This document shows, one piece after another, positions 1 through 7,204 of a stretch of 12,281 nucleotides of DNA (position 1 is the first letter of the stretch; the number at the start of each line of letters is the position of its first letter). The stretch covers positions 1 through 12,281 of the forward strand of contig JAWLBR010000086.1 of assembly GCA_041687495.1 (NCBI GenBank), read 5' to 3'. The translations under genes were made by a program, and so were the position numbers. A model generated the notes under the pieces. The model was not told where the DNA came from. It did not search any database and saw nothing but the letters and a program-made list of their open reading frames with translations. The stretch comes from JAWLBR01 sp041687495 (GTDB taxonomy: Bacteria > Bacillota > Limnochordia > DTU087 > JAAYGB01).

Positions 1-1
1 C

Positions 2-1510
2 CGGGACTTGGTGTCTTTACGTACGTCGCTGGCGCAGCTACCTATGCTGCGAGCCAAGCTGGCAGACAGTGGCTCTAAGCCGTTGACAAAAATATCACAA
101 GAGATTGATGTGCTGGAAGATGTTGGTGATCTGCTGGAGAGAGCTCTCGTTGACGACCCTCCTGTCTCGGTGCGTGAAGGGGGTTTGATCCAGTCTGGAT
201 ACAGTTCTGAGCTTGACGAGCTGCGTCAGTCTAGTACCGATGGAAAGCAGTGGATAGCCCGCCTAGAGCAGAGTGAGAGAGAGCGTACGGGAATCAAGTC
301 GCTCAAAGTTGGGTTCAACAAAGTCTTTGGTTACTATATCGAAGTCACGAAGGCCAATTTGGGTCTAGTTCCCCCAGACTACCACCGCAAGCAAACACTG
401 GCTAATGCTGAACGCTATGTCACCCAGGAATTGAAAGAGAAGGAAACCCAGGTCTTGGGCGCCCATGACCGAGCTGTCGAACTGGAGTATGAGCTGTTTG
501 TCCAAGTTAGGGAGAAGATTTCCCAGGTTTCGACACGACTGCTGCACACAGCTCATGCCGTTGCAGCCCTCGATGCCCTGTGCAGTCTGGCACAGGTGGC
601 GGTTGACCGCAGTTATGTGTGCCCGCAGTTGGCCCCCTCAGGGCAGCTGGTAATCGAGGCTGGTCGCCATCCCGTAGTGGAAGCTATGATGGCAAAAGCC
701 CGATTTGTCCCCAATGACGTTCGGTTAGACCAAACTAGCAGCCAGGTTCTCATCTTGACTGGTCCCAACATGGCTGGAAAAAGTACATATCTGAGGATGG
801 TAGCCTGTGTTGTTCTTATGGCCCAGATCGGAAGCTTCGTGCCCGCAGATGAAGCCAAAATCGGGTTAGTCGATAGGATCTTTACTCGGGTAGGCGCATC
901 TGATGACCTTGGCACGGGACAGAGCACATTTATGGTGGAAATGAATGAGATCATGCTGGCTCTGTCTCAAGGTACTTCCAGATCTTTGGTGATTATCGAC
1001 GAACTGGGTCGAGGAACATCCACCTATGATGGGATGGCTCTGGCTAGGGCGGTGGCTGAGCATATCCACGAGCAGTTAGGGGCGTTGACGATTTTTTCCA
1101 CCCACTATCACGAGTTGGCGGATCTGGAGCTAACCCACAAGCGCGTGCGTAATTATCGCATGGAAGTTCTGGAACGGGGCGCAGATGTCATCTTCTTGTA
1201 CAAAGTGGTCAGGGGCAAGGCCGATAAGAGCTATGGTATTCACGTGGCCAAGTTAGCGGGGCTACCGCTCAGTGTCCTGAAACGTGCCCGCGAGATCCTA
1301 GAGGAATTGGAAACGGCACAGGCGTTCAAGCAGACTACCCTGGAGGGCCTTATCATGGAAGCCGCCGCCTCCAGCTCCTCTGAGCAGACAACGCCTGAGG
1401 GCGCAAAGCGGGTTCTTGACGAGTTGGCACAGGTGGATGTTAATCGATTGACACCCTTGGAAGCGTTGAATCTGATTTCGACGTGGAGGGCGCTGACGGA
1501 TAGAAAGTGA
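2..1510 (+). CDS. mutS: DNA mismatch repair protein MutS (5' truncated by window edge)
   Basis: MutS recognises mismatches and small loops as a clamp-like dimer and recruits MutL in an ATP-dependent way. The window holds only the C-terminal ~500 residues of a protein that is usually ~850-900 aa; the frame is already open at base 2, so the TTG at 8 is internal and not a start. The visible part begins in the core/lever region, runs through the clamp, and then the ABC-type ATPase. Walker A GPNMAGKST lies at 761-787, Walker B VIIDELGRGTST has its Asp-Glu at about 998-1003, and a conserved STHYHEL segment follows. The dimerisation helix-turn-helix (KSYGIHVAKLAGLP) and the family's C-terminal LTPLEALN-type tail are intact. 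QTTLEG in the linker near the C-terminus might be a sliding-clamp-binding peptide, but this is weak. mutL starts 10 nt after the stop, so the two are probably cotranscribed. Confidence 0.97.
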   Translation, partial: RDLVSLRTSLAQLPMLRAKLADSGSKPLTKISQEIDVLEDVGDLLERALVDDPPVSVREGGLIQSGYSSELDELRQSSTDGKQWIARLEQSERERTGIKSLKVGFNKVFGYYIEVTKANLGLVPPDYHRKQTLANAERYVTQELKEKETQVLGAHDRAVELEYELFVQVREKISQVSTRLLHTAHAVAALDALCSLAQVAVDRSYVCPQLAPSGQLVIEAGRHPVVEAMMAKARFVPNDVRLDQTSSQVLILTGPNMAGKSTYLRMVACVVLMAQIGSFVPADEAKIGLVDRIFTRVGASDDLGTGQSTFMVEMNEIMLALSQGTSRSLVIIDELGRGTSTYDGMALARAVAEHIHEQLGALTIFSTHYHELADLELTHKRVRNYRMEVLERGADVIFLYKVVRGKADKSYGIHVAKLAGLPLSVLKRAREILEELETAQAFKQTTLEGLIMEAAASSSSEQTTPEGAKRVLDELAQVDVNRLTPLEALNLISTWRALTDRK

Positions 1511-1520
1511 GGTGACATGA

Positions 1521-3494
1521 TTGAATCGGATTCGAGTTCTCGGGGATAGCTTAGCCAACAAAATCGCCGCGGGCGAAGTGGTGGAAAGGCCGGCCTCAGT
1601 AGTGAAAGAACTTGTAGAAAACTCTATTGATGCCGGGGCTTCAGAACTTCGCATTGTCATCGAGGGTGGCGGCAAGGAATTAATTCAGGTCGAGGACGAT
1701 GGTCAGGGCATTGCCGCTGACGACGTGCTTCTAGCCTTTGAACGTCATGCAACCAGTAAGCTGGACTCACCCGAAGGTCTGTTTGCCATCTCCACACTGG
1801 GATTTCGTGGTGAAGCATTGCCAAGTATCGCTTCGGTGAGCAGGCTGAAGCTTACCACAAAGACTAAGACAGAGAACGCTGGGTCTTTTGTGGAGATCCA
1901 TGGGGGGCAGCTGATTGCACATCAGCCAGTCGGCGCCAGCGATGGAACAGTGATCGCAGTGCGCCAGCTGTTCTTCAACACTCCAGCCCGCTACAAATTT
2001 CTCAAGCAGGACGCCAGCGAGCGGCGCTACATCCTTGATACAGTGATTCAGATAGCTATGGCTAATCCCAATGTGAAGTTCACCGTGGTTGCTGATGGGA
2101 AAGAGCTATTCAAATCGCCCGGAGACGGCAGCGTTCTTTCGGTGATTCTCGCTGCCCATGGTCGCAGTACGGCGGCAGCAATGGTTCCAGTGGACAGAAT
2201 GAAAAACTTTGTCAGAGTATTTGGGTATGTTTCCAAACCAAGTCTACATAAGGGGACTCGAAAAGATGAAACCTTGCTGGTCAACGGTAGGGTAATCTCA
2301 TCTAGGATGCTAAGCAGTGCACTGGAGAAAGGGTATCAATCTCTGCTCCCTTCTCGGCGATTTCCAGTGGCGGTTCTGGGACTCGAGCTTGATCCCAGTC
2401 TACTGGATGTAAACGTCCATCCTGCCAAAGCCGAGGTCAGATTTCAGGACGAAAGAGAAATCTACAAGGCAGTGCTCTTCGCGGTAAAAGAGGCACTACT
2501 GTCCCAGGATCTGTCTGTGTCTATGTCTGGCGGTCAGTCTAATACAAGTTCTTCCGAGCCGGGGGGATGGGAGCATACCAGGGCAGGGGCTAACTATCTT
2601 GGCTCGGTGAAGAACTCGGCATCATCTCTGCGACCAGTTCCCAGTAACGAGCAGATGGGTCCCAATCCTTTCTGGCTGGGCTCTGGGGTCACTAAAACTC
2701 CAGCACAGTCATATTCAGTGGACAAAGCAGGAAACGATCAAGGTATCGGCGATTACTTACGGGAGCGGGATGCCCAGCTTTGGGAGCGCGGCGGCGGACA
2801 ACAGCAGACCGAACACAGTTCACAGGAGGACTCCGGCTCGGAAAGCATCGTTTTGCCGCAACCAAAGTCGCGTACAGGAAAGGCTTTCTCCAATTCGGTT
2901 GAATCGATCCAGCAGGTGCCAATGTTTGCAGGATTGGTACCAATGGGCCAGTGGCTCAATACCTATATTGTGATGGCTCAAGAGCAGGCTTTGTGGCTAA
3001 TTGATCAGCACATTGCCCATGAGCGGGTGTTATACGAGAGACTGAAAGCATCCTATCGCCAGGATATGGGCAGTCAGCCGCTTCTCTTACCGGTTCAACT
3101 TGAGTTAGCCCCAAAAGAAGCGGCCATCTTGGGCGACAACCTGGACCTGCTGACAGAGCTTTCTTTTGGTGTCGAGGAATTCGGAGGGAACACTTATCTT
3201 GTCAGGAGCGTTCCTTTGGCCTTCTCCAATCGTTTGGATCAGGCGGGCATCGCAGGGATGATCCAAGAGCTGATTGAGCACTGGGAGAAAGGCGGAGACA
3301 AGCTGGATGCAACCATCACCACCATGGCGTGCAGAGCGGCGGTGAAGGCTGGCGACGCGTTGTCGTGGCCAGAGATCGAGGCGATTTTACTTGATTTGTC
3401 TGAAACGGAGAACCCCTATACCTGCCCCCACGGCAGGCCAATCATCGTCAAACTGACCTTGGCGGAAGTGGAGCGGCGGTTTGGACGGCGATAG
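1521..3494 (+). CDS. mutL: DNA mismatch repair endonuclease MutL
   Basis: MutL links mismatch recognition by MutS to strand excision. The 657-aa protein has an N-terminal GHKL ATPase: E30/N34 in KELVENSIDAGA, DDGQGI at 59-64, RHATSKL at 75-81 and GFRGEAL at 94-100. A low-complexity Ser/Gly/Gln-rich linker (~330-450) joins a C-terminal dimerisation and nuclease domain. That domain keeps the metal-site elements of nicking-type MutL: DQHIAHERVLYE from D495, ACRAAVK around C604 and CPHGRP at 635-640, plus a candidate beta-clamp peptide QPLLLP at 519-524. The last small residue of the usual DQHA motif is Ile here, while the acidic and His ligands are kept. The TTG start is chosen because the protein then begins with the family's usual N-terminus (RIRVL...LANKIAAGEV) and GAGGTGA lies at 1509-1515. 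An ATG at 1517 is out of frame and closes after ten codons. Confidence 0.97.
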   Translation: MNRIRVLGDSLANKIAAGEVVERPASVVKELVENSIDAGASELRIVIEGGGKELIQVEDDGQGIAADDVLLAFERHATSKLDSPEGLFAISTLGFRGEALPSIASVSRLKLTTKTKTENAGSFVEIHGGQLIAHQPVGASDGTVIAVRQLFFNTPARYKFLKQDASERRYILDTVIQIAMANPNVKFTVVADGKELFKSPGDGSVLSVILAAHGRSTAAAMVPVDRMKNFVRVFGYVSKPSLHKGTRKDETLLVNGRVISSRMLSSALEKGYQSLLPSRRFPVAVLGLELDPSLLDVNVHPAKAEVRFQDEREIYKAVLFAVKEALLSQDLSVSMSGGQSNTSSSEPGGWEHTRAGANYLGSVKNSASSLRPVPSNEQMGPNPFWLGSGVTKTPAQSYSVDKAGNDQGIGDYLRERDAQLWERGGGQQQTEHSSQEDSGSESIVLPQPKSRTGKAFSNSVESIQQVPMFAGLVPMGQWLNTYIVMAQEQALWLIDQHIAHERVLYERLKASYRQDMGSQPLLLPVQLELAPKEAAILGDNLDLLTELSFGVEEFGGNTYLVRSVPLAFSNRLDQAGIAGMIQELIEHWEKGGDKLDATITTMACRAAVKAGDALSWPEIEAILLDLSETENPYTCPHGRPIIVKLTLAEVERRFGRR

Positions 3495-3546
3495 TTAGTT
3501 GAGTTTGCAGTACTTTCGTAAACACAGGTACAGCCTACGGACGGGC

Positions 3547-3556
3547 AAAGGTGGTG
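3547..3556 (+). promoter_or_regulatory. Ribosome binding site that decides the miaA start
   Basis: AAAGGTGGTG differs by one base from a full AAAGGAGGTG Shine-Dalgarno and sits 9 nt before the ATG at 3566. The in-frame GTG codons at 3551 and 3554 lie inside it, so they are unlikely to be starts. Confidence 0.7.
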
Positions 3557-3565
3557 CAGCTTACG

Positions 3566-4516
3566 ATGACCAAAGCCATTCTGGTAGTTGTGGGACCCAC
3601 AGCTGTTGGGAAAACTGAACTAGCGGTTGACGTGGCTCGAAAGCTCGACGCGGAGATTATCAGTGCAGATTCCATGCAGGTATATCGGGGCATGGATGTA
3701 GGAACAGCCAAGCCCACAGTGAGGGAGCGGGGCGGTATAGCCCATCATCTCATCGATGTAATCGATCCTACAGAAGACTTTACGGTGGCACAGTACCAGC
3801 AGTTGGCGGAAGAAGCAATTATACAAATCACTGACCGGGGTAGGGTGCCTTTGCTCACTGGCGGTACGGGGTTGTACGTTCGGGCCGTTATCGACGGATT
3901 TGACTTCCCCGGAGAGTACGAGGACTTAAGCCTACGGGAGGAGATGCAGCGCTTTGCCGAAGAGCACGGCAATGCTGCTCTCCATCAGCGACTTCGCCAA
4001 GTGGACCCGGCAGCCGCCGCCAGACTACATCCCAATGACCGAAGACGGGTAATCCGAGCCCTTGAGGTGTATGAGTTGACAGGCATCCCTTTGAGTCAAC
4101 ACTTACGTGGCCAGAGTCAACGTCCTGCCCGGCATGAAGCCGTGATGTTTGGACTGACCCGGCCACGCCCGGAGCTCTATGCCCGCTGTGACCAAAGAGT
4201 TGAGATCATGCTGCGAAAGGGACTTCTTGCGGAAGTGAAAAGTCTGCTGAGCATGGGTTTTGACCACAGAACAACTGCTCTGCAAGCCATCGGGTATAAG
4301 GAGTTGGTGGGTTACCTCCAGGGAGAATACGACTGGGATGAGGCTACTCGCCTACTCAAACGCAATACCCGCCGTTACGCTAAACGGCAATACACGTGGT
4401 TTATGCGGGACCAGCGCATTAGCTGGATTGATCTTGGCTCCATGGACTCTGGCGCTGCCGTTCAGAAGATTGTCAGCGAGTATAAAAGGAAAGTTCTGTC
4501 TGACACCGAAAATTAA
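3566..4516 (+). CDS. miaA: tRNA dimethylallyltransferase (tRNA A37 isopentenylation)
   Basis: MiaA transfers a dimethylallyl group from DMAPP to N6 of A37 in tRNAs that read UNN codons, steadying codon-anticodon pairing; it acts in the cytosol. The 316-aa protein is of normal family length (B. subtilis about 314). Walker A-like GPTAVGKT is at residues 10-17 and the signature DSMQVYRGMDVGTAKP at 35-50 carries the catalytic Asp35. Next come HHLIDVIDPTEDFTVAQY, GGTGLYV at 99-105, NDRRRVIRALEVYE in the swinging insertion, and the C-terminal RQYTWFMRD. The ATG at 3566 is preferred over the upstream GTG at 3551 because the strong SD overlaps that GTG. It lies 71 nt after mutL and 77 nt before hfq, a mutL-miaA-hfq order common in bacteria. 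Confidence 0.96.
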   Translation: MTKAILVVVGPTAVGKTELAVDVARKLDAEIISADSMQVYRGMDVGTAKPTVRERGGIAHHLIDVIDPTEDFTVAQYQQLAEEAIIQITDRGRVPLLTGGTGLYVRAVIDGFDFPGEYEDLSLREEMQRFAEEHGNAALHQRLRQVDPAAAARLHPNDRRRVIRALEVYELTGIPLSQHLRGQSQRPARHEAVMFGLTRPRPELYARCDQRVEIMLRKGLLAEVKSLLSMGFDHRTTALQAIGYKELVGYLQGEYDWDEATRLLKRNTRRYAKRQYTWFMRDQRISWIDLGSMDSGAAVQKIVSEYKRKVLSDTEN

Positions 4517-4580
4517 CAATGAGTTTAGCCGGGTTTCCTTTTGGGTACGACAAACTCTCGGCCACGGTGGTCGCAAAACA

Positions 4581-4597
4581 AGGAGGAGCACATGTGA
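4581..4597 (+). promoter_or_regulatory. hfq ribosome binding site overlapping an AUG-UGA start-stop
   Basis: AGGAGG at 4581-4586 is a strong SD. Five nt downstream is ATG (4592-4594) directly followed by TGA (4595-4597), a start-stop with no sense codon between. The real hfq start GTG (4594-4596) overlaps it one frame over, 7 nt from the SD. The motif is seen directly; any effect on translation is inference. Confidence 0.6.
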
Positions 4598-4839
4598 AAA
4601 CCTCACCCAATCTCCAGGACCTTTACCTGCGCCAGGTGCTGAAAGACAGAGTGCCGGTGGTGATTTACCTGGTCAACGGTGTTCAGCTTCGGGGGACTGT
4701 AGCTGGATTTGACAGCTTCACCATCCTACTGGAAAGCGATGGTAAGAGTGACATGATCTACAAACACGCCGTTTCGACTATTTCACCTCAGCGCCAAGTA
4801 CAGATTAATTGGAATGACAAGGGAACAAGCGCAACCTAG
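4594..4839 (+). CDS. hfq: RNA chaperone Hfq
   Basis: Hfq is a hexameric Sm-like RNA-binding ring that helps small RNAs pair with mRNAs. The 81-aa protein aligns without gaps to the E. coli N-terminal core. The Sm1 segment runs from NLQDLYL (Q8, D9) through VNGVQLRGTVAGFDSF (D40, F42), and the Sm2 signature YKHAVSTISP begins at Y56, with K57 and H58 at the proximal RNA-binding pore. The rim that is R16-R17-E18-R19 in E. coli reads L16-K17-D18-R19, so it is arginine-poor as in other Gram-positive Hfqs, which suggests weaker annealing activity. The C-terminal tail is short. An in-frame ATG at 4519 would add 25 residues, but it lacks an SD and the family does not have such an extension, so GTG 4594 is chosen. 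A terminator-like hairpin follows. Confidence 0.96.
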   Translation: MKTSPNLQDLYLRQVLKDRVPVVIYLVNGVQLRGTVAGFDSFTILLESDGKSDMIYKHAVSTISPQRQVQINWNDKGTSAT

Positions 4840-4892
4840 GTGCTGGAGGCTGAATTTTTTAGATCGTGCCCCACAGTGTTTTATCTGTACTC

Positions 4893-4924
4893 AATCCCCT
4901 GCGAGCTGTCGTGGGGGATTTTGC
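4893..4924 (+). terminator. Probable intrinsic terminator after hfq
   Basis: AATCCCC (4893-4899) pairs perfectly with GGGGATT (4914-4920) around a 14-nt loop, and TTTT (4919-4922) runs off the 3' arm. The U-tract is short, so efficiency may be modest. It separates hfq from spoVK. The other bases between 4840 and 5014 show no gene I can support. Confidence 0.6.
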
Positions 4925-5004
4925 TGTCTTGGGCCCAGGAACCAATCCTTAAACTGCAGCGTATATATGGTATGGCAGGTTTAGATAAATTTAGGCACAA
5001 GGCC

Positions 5005-5013
5005 GGTGGTGAT
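5005..5013 (+). promoter_or_regulatory. Ribosome binding site for spoVK
   Basis: GGTGGTGAT differs by one base from GGAGGTGAT, the full complement of the 16S rRNA tail. It favours the TTG at 5015 (5 nt after GGTGG) over the ATGs at 5027 and 5039, which are too far away. Confidence 0.5.
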
Positions 5014-5014
5014 A

Positions 5015-5989
5015 TTGAAGACATCTATGCGTGGTCCTATGTCTGATGAGCAGATCCTTGAACTTCTCACTGAGGGTAGGATCACAGCTGTTCAAGCCTT
5101 CGCCATGTTTGGGCAAGGCGATAGAGACACCCAACCGGGCCGACGTCAAGGCAGCGCTGCAGGAGTAAACGGCGACCAGAATGAGTTGGCGGCTGCGCTC
5201 AAGGAACTGGACGAGTTGATTGGCCTTGCTGATATTAAGGGCCTGATTAAGGAGATTCGAGCTTTTGTCCAGATTCAGAGGCTGAGGCAGGAAATGGGCT
5301 TGGCTACCCAAGCTACAGTCATGCACGCTGTCTTTTCTGGTAACCCTGGCACTGGAAAGACCACAGTGGCCCGTATACTTGGACGGGTGTATGCGGCTTT
5401 GGGTGTATTACCAAAAGGTCATATGGTCGAGGTGGAACGGGCCGACCTGGTCGGTGAGTATATCGGCCATACTGCCAATAAGACCCGAGAACAGATCAAA
5501 AAAGCGATGGGTGGCGTGTTATTCGTCGATGAAGCATACTCTTTAGCAAGGGGTGGAGAAAAGGACTTTGGGAAGGAGGCGGTGGACACCCTCGTGAAGG
5601 CGATGGAGGATCACAAAGACGAGTTCGTGCTGGTCCTGGCCGGTTACCGGGATGAGATGGAGAGTTTCCTGCAGATGAACCCTGGACTGCGATCTCGGTT
5701 TCCTCTACACTTGGAGTTCAGTGACTATACCGAATCTGAACTGCTGTCAATAGCGGAGCAAATGTTTGTGAAACGGCAGTATGAGCTGACTGCTAGGGCT
5801 AGAATCAAGCTGGCGTACCTGATTGAGAAAGAAAGGAGGGAAGCGCCTTATACCTTCGGCAATGCCAGGACGGTACGAAATCTAGTGGAGAAGTCGGTGC
5901 GGCGCCAAGCTCTTCGATTAGTCGAGCAGGACCGTCCAAGTAGGGACGATCTGATGTCGATTAGGAGTGAGGACATCATTGGGGGATGA
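5015..5989 (+). CDS. spoVK: Stage V sporulation protein K, AAA+ ATPase (CbbX-like clade)
   Basis: SpoVK is an AAA+ ATPase needed for spore maturation in B. subtilis; its client is not well defined. The 324-aa product is close to the Bacillus length (~322). An N-terminal ~65-residue region probably recognises a partner. The AAA+ module follows: Walker A GNPGTGKTT (G109, K115), the signature ERADLVGEYIGHTANKTRE, Walker B LFVDEAYSLARGGEKDFG (D172, E173), sensor-1 LAGYRDEM and an arginine-finger region in NPGLRSRFP. A sensor-2-like FGNARTVRNLVE is in the C-terminal lid. These stretches match the SpoVK/CbbX clade rather than FtsH or ClpX. The start is uncertain: TTG 5015 fits the SD, while ATG 5027 or 5039 would shorten it by 4 or 8 residues. 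The stop overlaps the next gene by 4 bases (ATGA), implying translational coupling. No convincing mother-cell sigma promoter was found upstream. Confidence 0.9.
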   Translation: MKTSMRGPMSDEQILELLTEGRITAVQAFAMFGQGDRDTQPGRRQGSAAGVNGDQNELAAALKELDELIGLADIKGLIKEIRAFVQIQRLRQEMGLATQATVMHAVFSGNPGTGKTTVARILGRVYAALGVLPKGHMVEVERADLVGEYIGHTANKTREQIKKAMGGVLFVDEAYSLARGGEKDFGKEAVDTLVKAMEDHKDEFVLVLAGYRDEMESFLQMNPGLRSRFPLHLEFSDYTESELLSIAEQMFVKRQYELTARARIKLAYLIEKERREAPYTFGNARTVRNLVEKSVRRQALRLVEQDRPSRDDLMSIRSEDIIGG

Positions 5990-6603
5990 TGGCGGTGACC
6001 GGATGCGTAGTGGTCGGAAAAACAAACGTGGGAAAGACACTCTTTGCACTCAGGTTCGCTGCCATGCTCGGGCGAAGGGACGTAGCGCTTACCTTTCGCC
6101 CCTCTAACGGGGCGGATGTGCGGCGGAGTTTGCCGATCGAAGTTGGAGTATCTACCCTGACCGGGGATGAACCACATCTCACCAGGTGTGTTCAGTCCCT
6201 TGAGCTAACTCTGCCCAAGGGCAAAGGAAAGCGTACCTTCGCACTTATGGATACTTGTGGCTTAGTTGAAGGGATTCATCCCGAAGCCGATGTCCGCCGA
6301 GCGATGGCACAGACGTTAGCTGCGGTTAGGGATGCCGATGTTGTGCTGCATATGGTGGATGCATCACAGACCAGTAATGCATCTGTAGGCAGCTGTCTGG
6401 GGCCGGTTGATGCGCAAGTGGCACAGTTTGCCGGGATGAGGTCGGGGTATGCTCTTCTGGCCAACAAAATGGACCTACCCGGTGCTGCCGAGGGCCTACG
6501 CCGTCTGCGCAGCGAACTCACCGGGTACACGATTTTCGGCATTTCGGCGCTGAAGGGGCAGGGGCTAAAAGAGGTGAAACAGTTTGTTTGGAAGCATCTT
6601 TGA
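5986..6603 (+). CDS. Small stand-alone Era/TrmE-like GTPase, function unknown
   Basis: This 205-aa protein is almost only a G domain. G1 is GKTNVGKT at residues 11-18, G3 is DTCG at 89-92 (preceded by the hydrophobic strand FALM), G4 is NKMD at 160-163 and G5 is SALKG at 187-191. A basic stretch with a Thr-rich segment (about 32-60) takes the switch I/G2 place. There is no KH, HflX, tRNA-binding or membrane domain. The start ATG-ATG at 5986/5989 overlaps the spoVK stop and follows a run of five G. In B. subtilis the gene after spoVK is, as I recall, the HflX-type GTPase ynbA; this protein takes the same place but lacks the HflX N-terminal domain. Its end overlaps the next gene by 20 nt. A shared job with SpoVK, for example in spore maturation or ribosome handling in the mother cell, is inference only. 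Confidence 0.82.
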   Translation: MMAVTGCVVVGKTNVGKTLFALRFAAMLGRRDVALTFRPSNGADVRRSLPIEVGVSTLTGDEPHLTRCVQSLELTLPKGKGKRTFALMDTCGLVEGIHPEADVRRAMAQTLAAVRDADVVLHMVDASQTSNASVGSCLGPVDAQVAQFAGMRSGYALLANKMDLPGAAEGLRRLRSELTGYTIFGISALKGQGLKEVKQFVWKHL

Positions 6604-7204
6604 TTTCCAGGACGCTTCGTGGGCGGGAACAATAGGCATCTTTTCCGTAGCGTTCGTGGTTCGCCTGATGGACGATTATTTTGACCGGCATTATGACATA
6701 GATAGTGGCAAAGTGAGCTTGGCGGTTAGTCTCCAAGACGGAGTGCTCCCCTATTCGCTGTTAACCATGGGATTGGCTGTGTACTTGGCTCCAGCTGCGG
6801 CGCTGACGTTTTTTGGGGCAGCATACTGCCTTGGCATGGCGGGGGAGCTTGGTCACAGGTACCCGTCGGGATTGGCTGGGTATCTTGAGGCGACCATAGT
6901 TGTGATGGGCTTATTGCTGGCCTTTGATTGGCAAAGAGTTGTGTTTGCGTTTGTGGTAATAGCTGCCGTCCAAGCATGGGATGACCTACTTGACTATCGA
7001 GAGGATCAGAAAAGAGGCGGCAGGAATTGGGCGGTCCATTGGGGAAAAACGCCTATACTAGTTTTTGCTCTCGGTGCCAGCGTGGTGGCACTCCTGCTGA
7101 AGTTGGATTGGGCGGTGCTTGCCTTTGCCAGTGTTCCCGGTGCCAATCTAGTCTCAGGATGGTTGGCTGGTGTTGGGGGTAAGGAACTTGACAACCCTTT
7201 ATGA
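6584..7204 (+). CDS. Compact UbiA-like membrane protein with two DDxxDxxxD motifs
   Basis: This hydrophobic 206-aa protein has about six or seven predicted membrane segments, roughly at residues 12-28, 56-84 (possibly two), 98-114, 117-132, 156-173 and 176-196. Two acidic motifs stand at membrane ends, DDYFDRHYD at 30-38 and DDLLDYRED at 133-141, about 103 residues apart. UbiA-superfamily prenyltransferases have NDxxDxxxD and DxxxDxxxD motifs that bind Mg-diphosphate with similar spacing, so a polyprenyl- or isoprenoid-diphosphate-using enzyme is likely. It is shorter than the usual ~290 aa, lacking the first helix and part of the C-terminal bundle, and the first Asn is Asp. The TTG start is forced: an in-frame TGA lies at 6575-6577, and AGAGGTG at 6569-6575 gives 8-nt spacing. 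It overlaps the GTPase gene by 20 nt. The substrate is unknown; the family call is moderate, made by eye. Confidence 0.6.
   Translation: MFGSIFDFQDASWAGTIGIFSVAFVVRLMDDYFDRHYDIDSGKVSLAVSLQDGVLPYSLLTMGLAVYLAPAAALTFFGAAYCLGMAGELGHRYPSGLAGYLEATIVVMGLLLAFDWQRVVFAFVVIAAVQAWDDLLDYREDQKRGGRNWAVHWGKTPILVFALGASVVALLLKLDWAVLAFASVPGANLVSGWLAGVGGKELDNPL

Noticed and set aside
613..954. Reverse-strand open frames, here and across the window
   Set aside because: All lie opposite strong + strand genes with recognisable motifs, lack SDs and known protein patterns, and are best read as shadows of GC-rich codon use.
4521..4557. GAGTTT/AAACTC inverted repeat in the miaA-hfq gap as an hfq leader structure
   Set aside because: Six base pairs around a 25-nt loop are easily found by chance; no further support was seen.
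4519..4593. N-terminal extension of Hfq from ATG 4519
   Set aside because: No SD before this ATG, while AGGAGG sits in front of GTG 4594, and the Hfq family starts at the shorter N-terminus.
4951..4990. TATATAT-containing stretch as a mother-cell sigma promoter for spoVK
   Set aside because: TA-rich bases around 4961-4968 resemble part of a -10, but no matching SigE or SigK -35 lies at the right distance.
4840..5046. Open frame of 68 codons between hfq and spoVK
   Set aside because: It begins with GTG right after the hfq stop, has no SD of its own, crosses a terminator hairpin and overlaps the spoVK start; the composition does not look like a protein.
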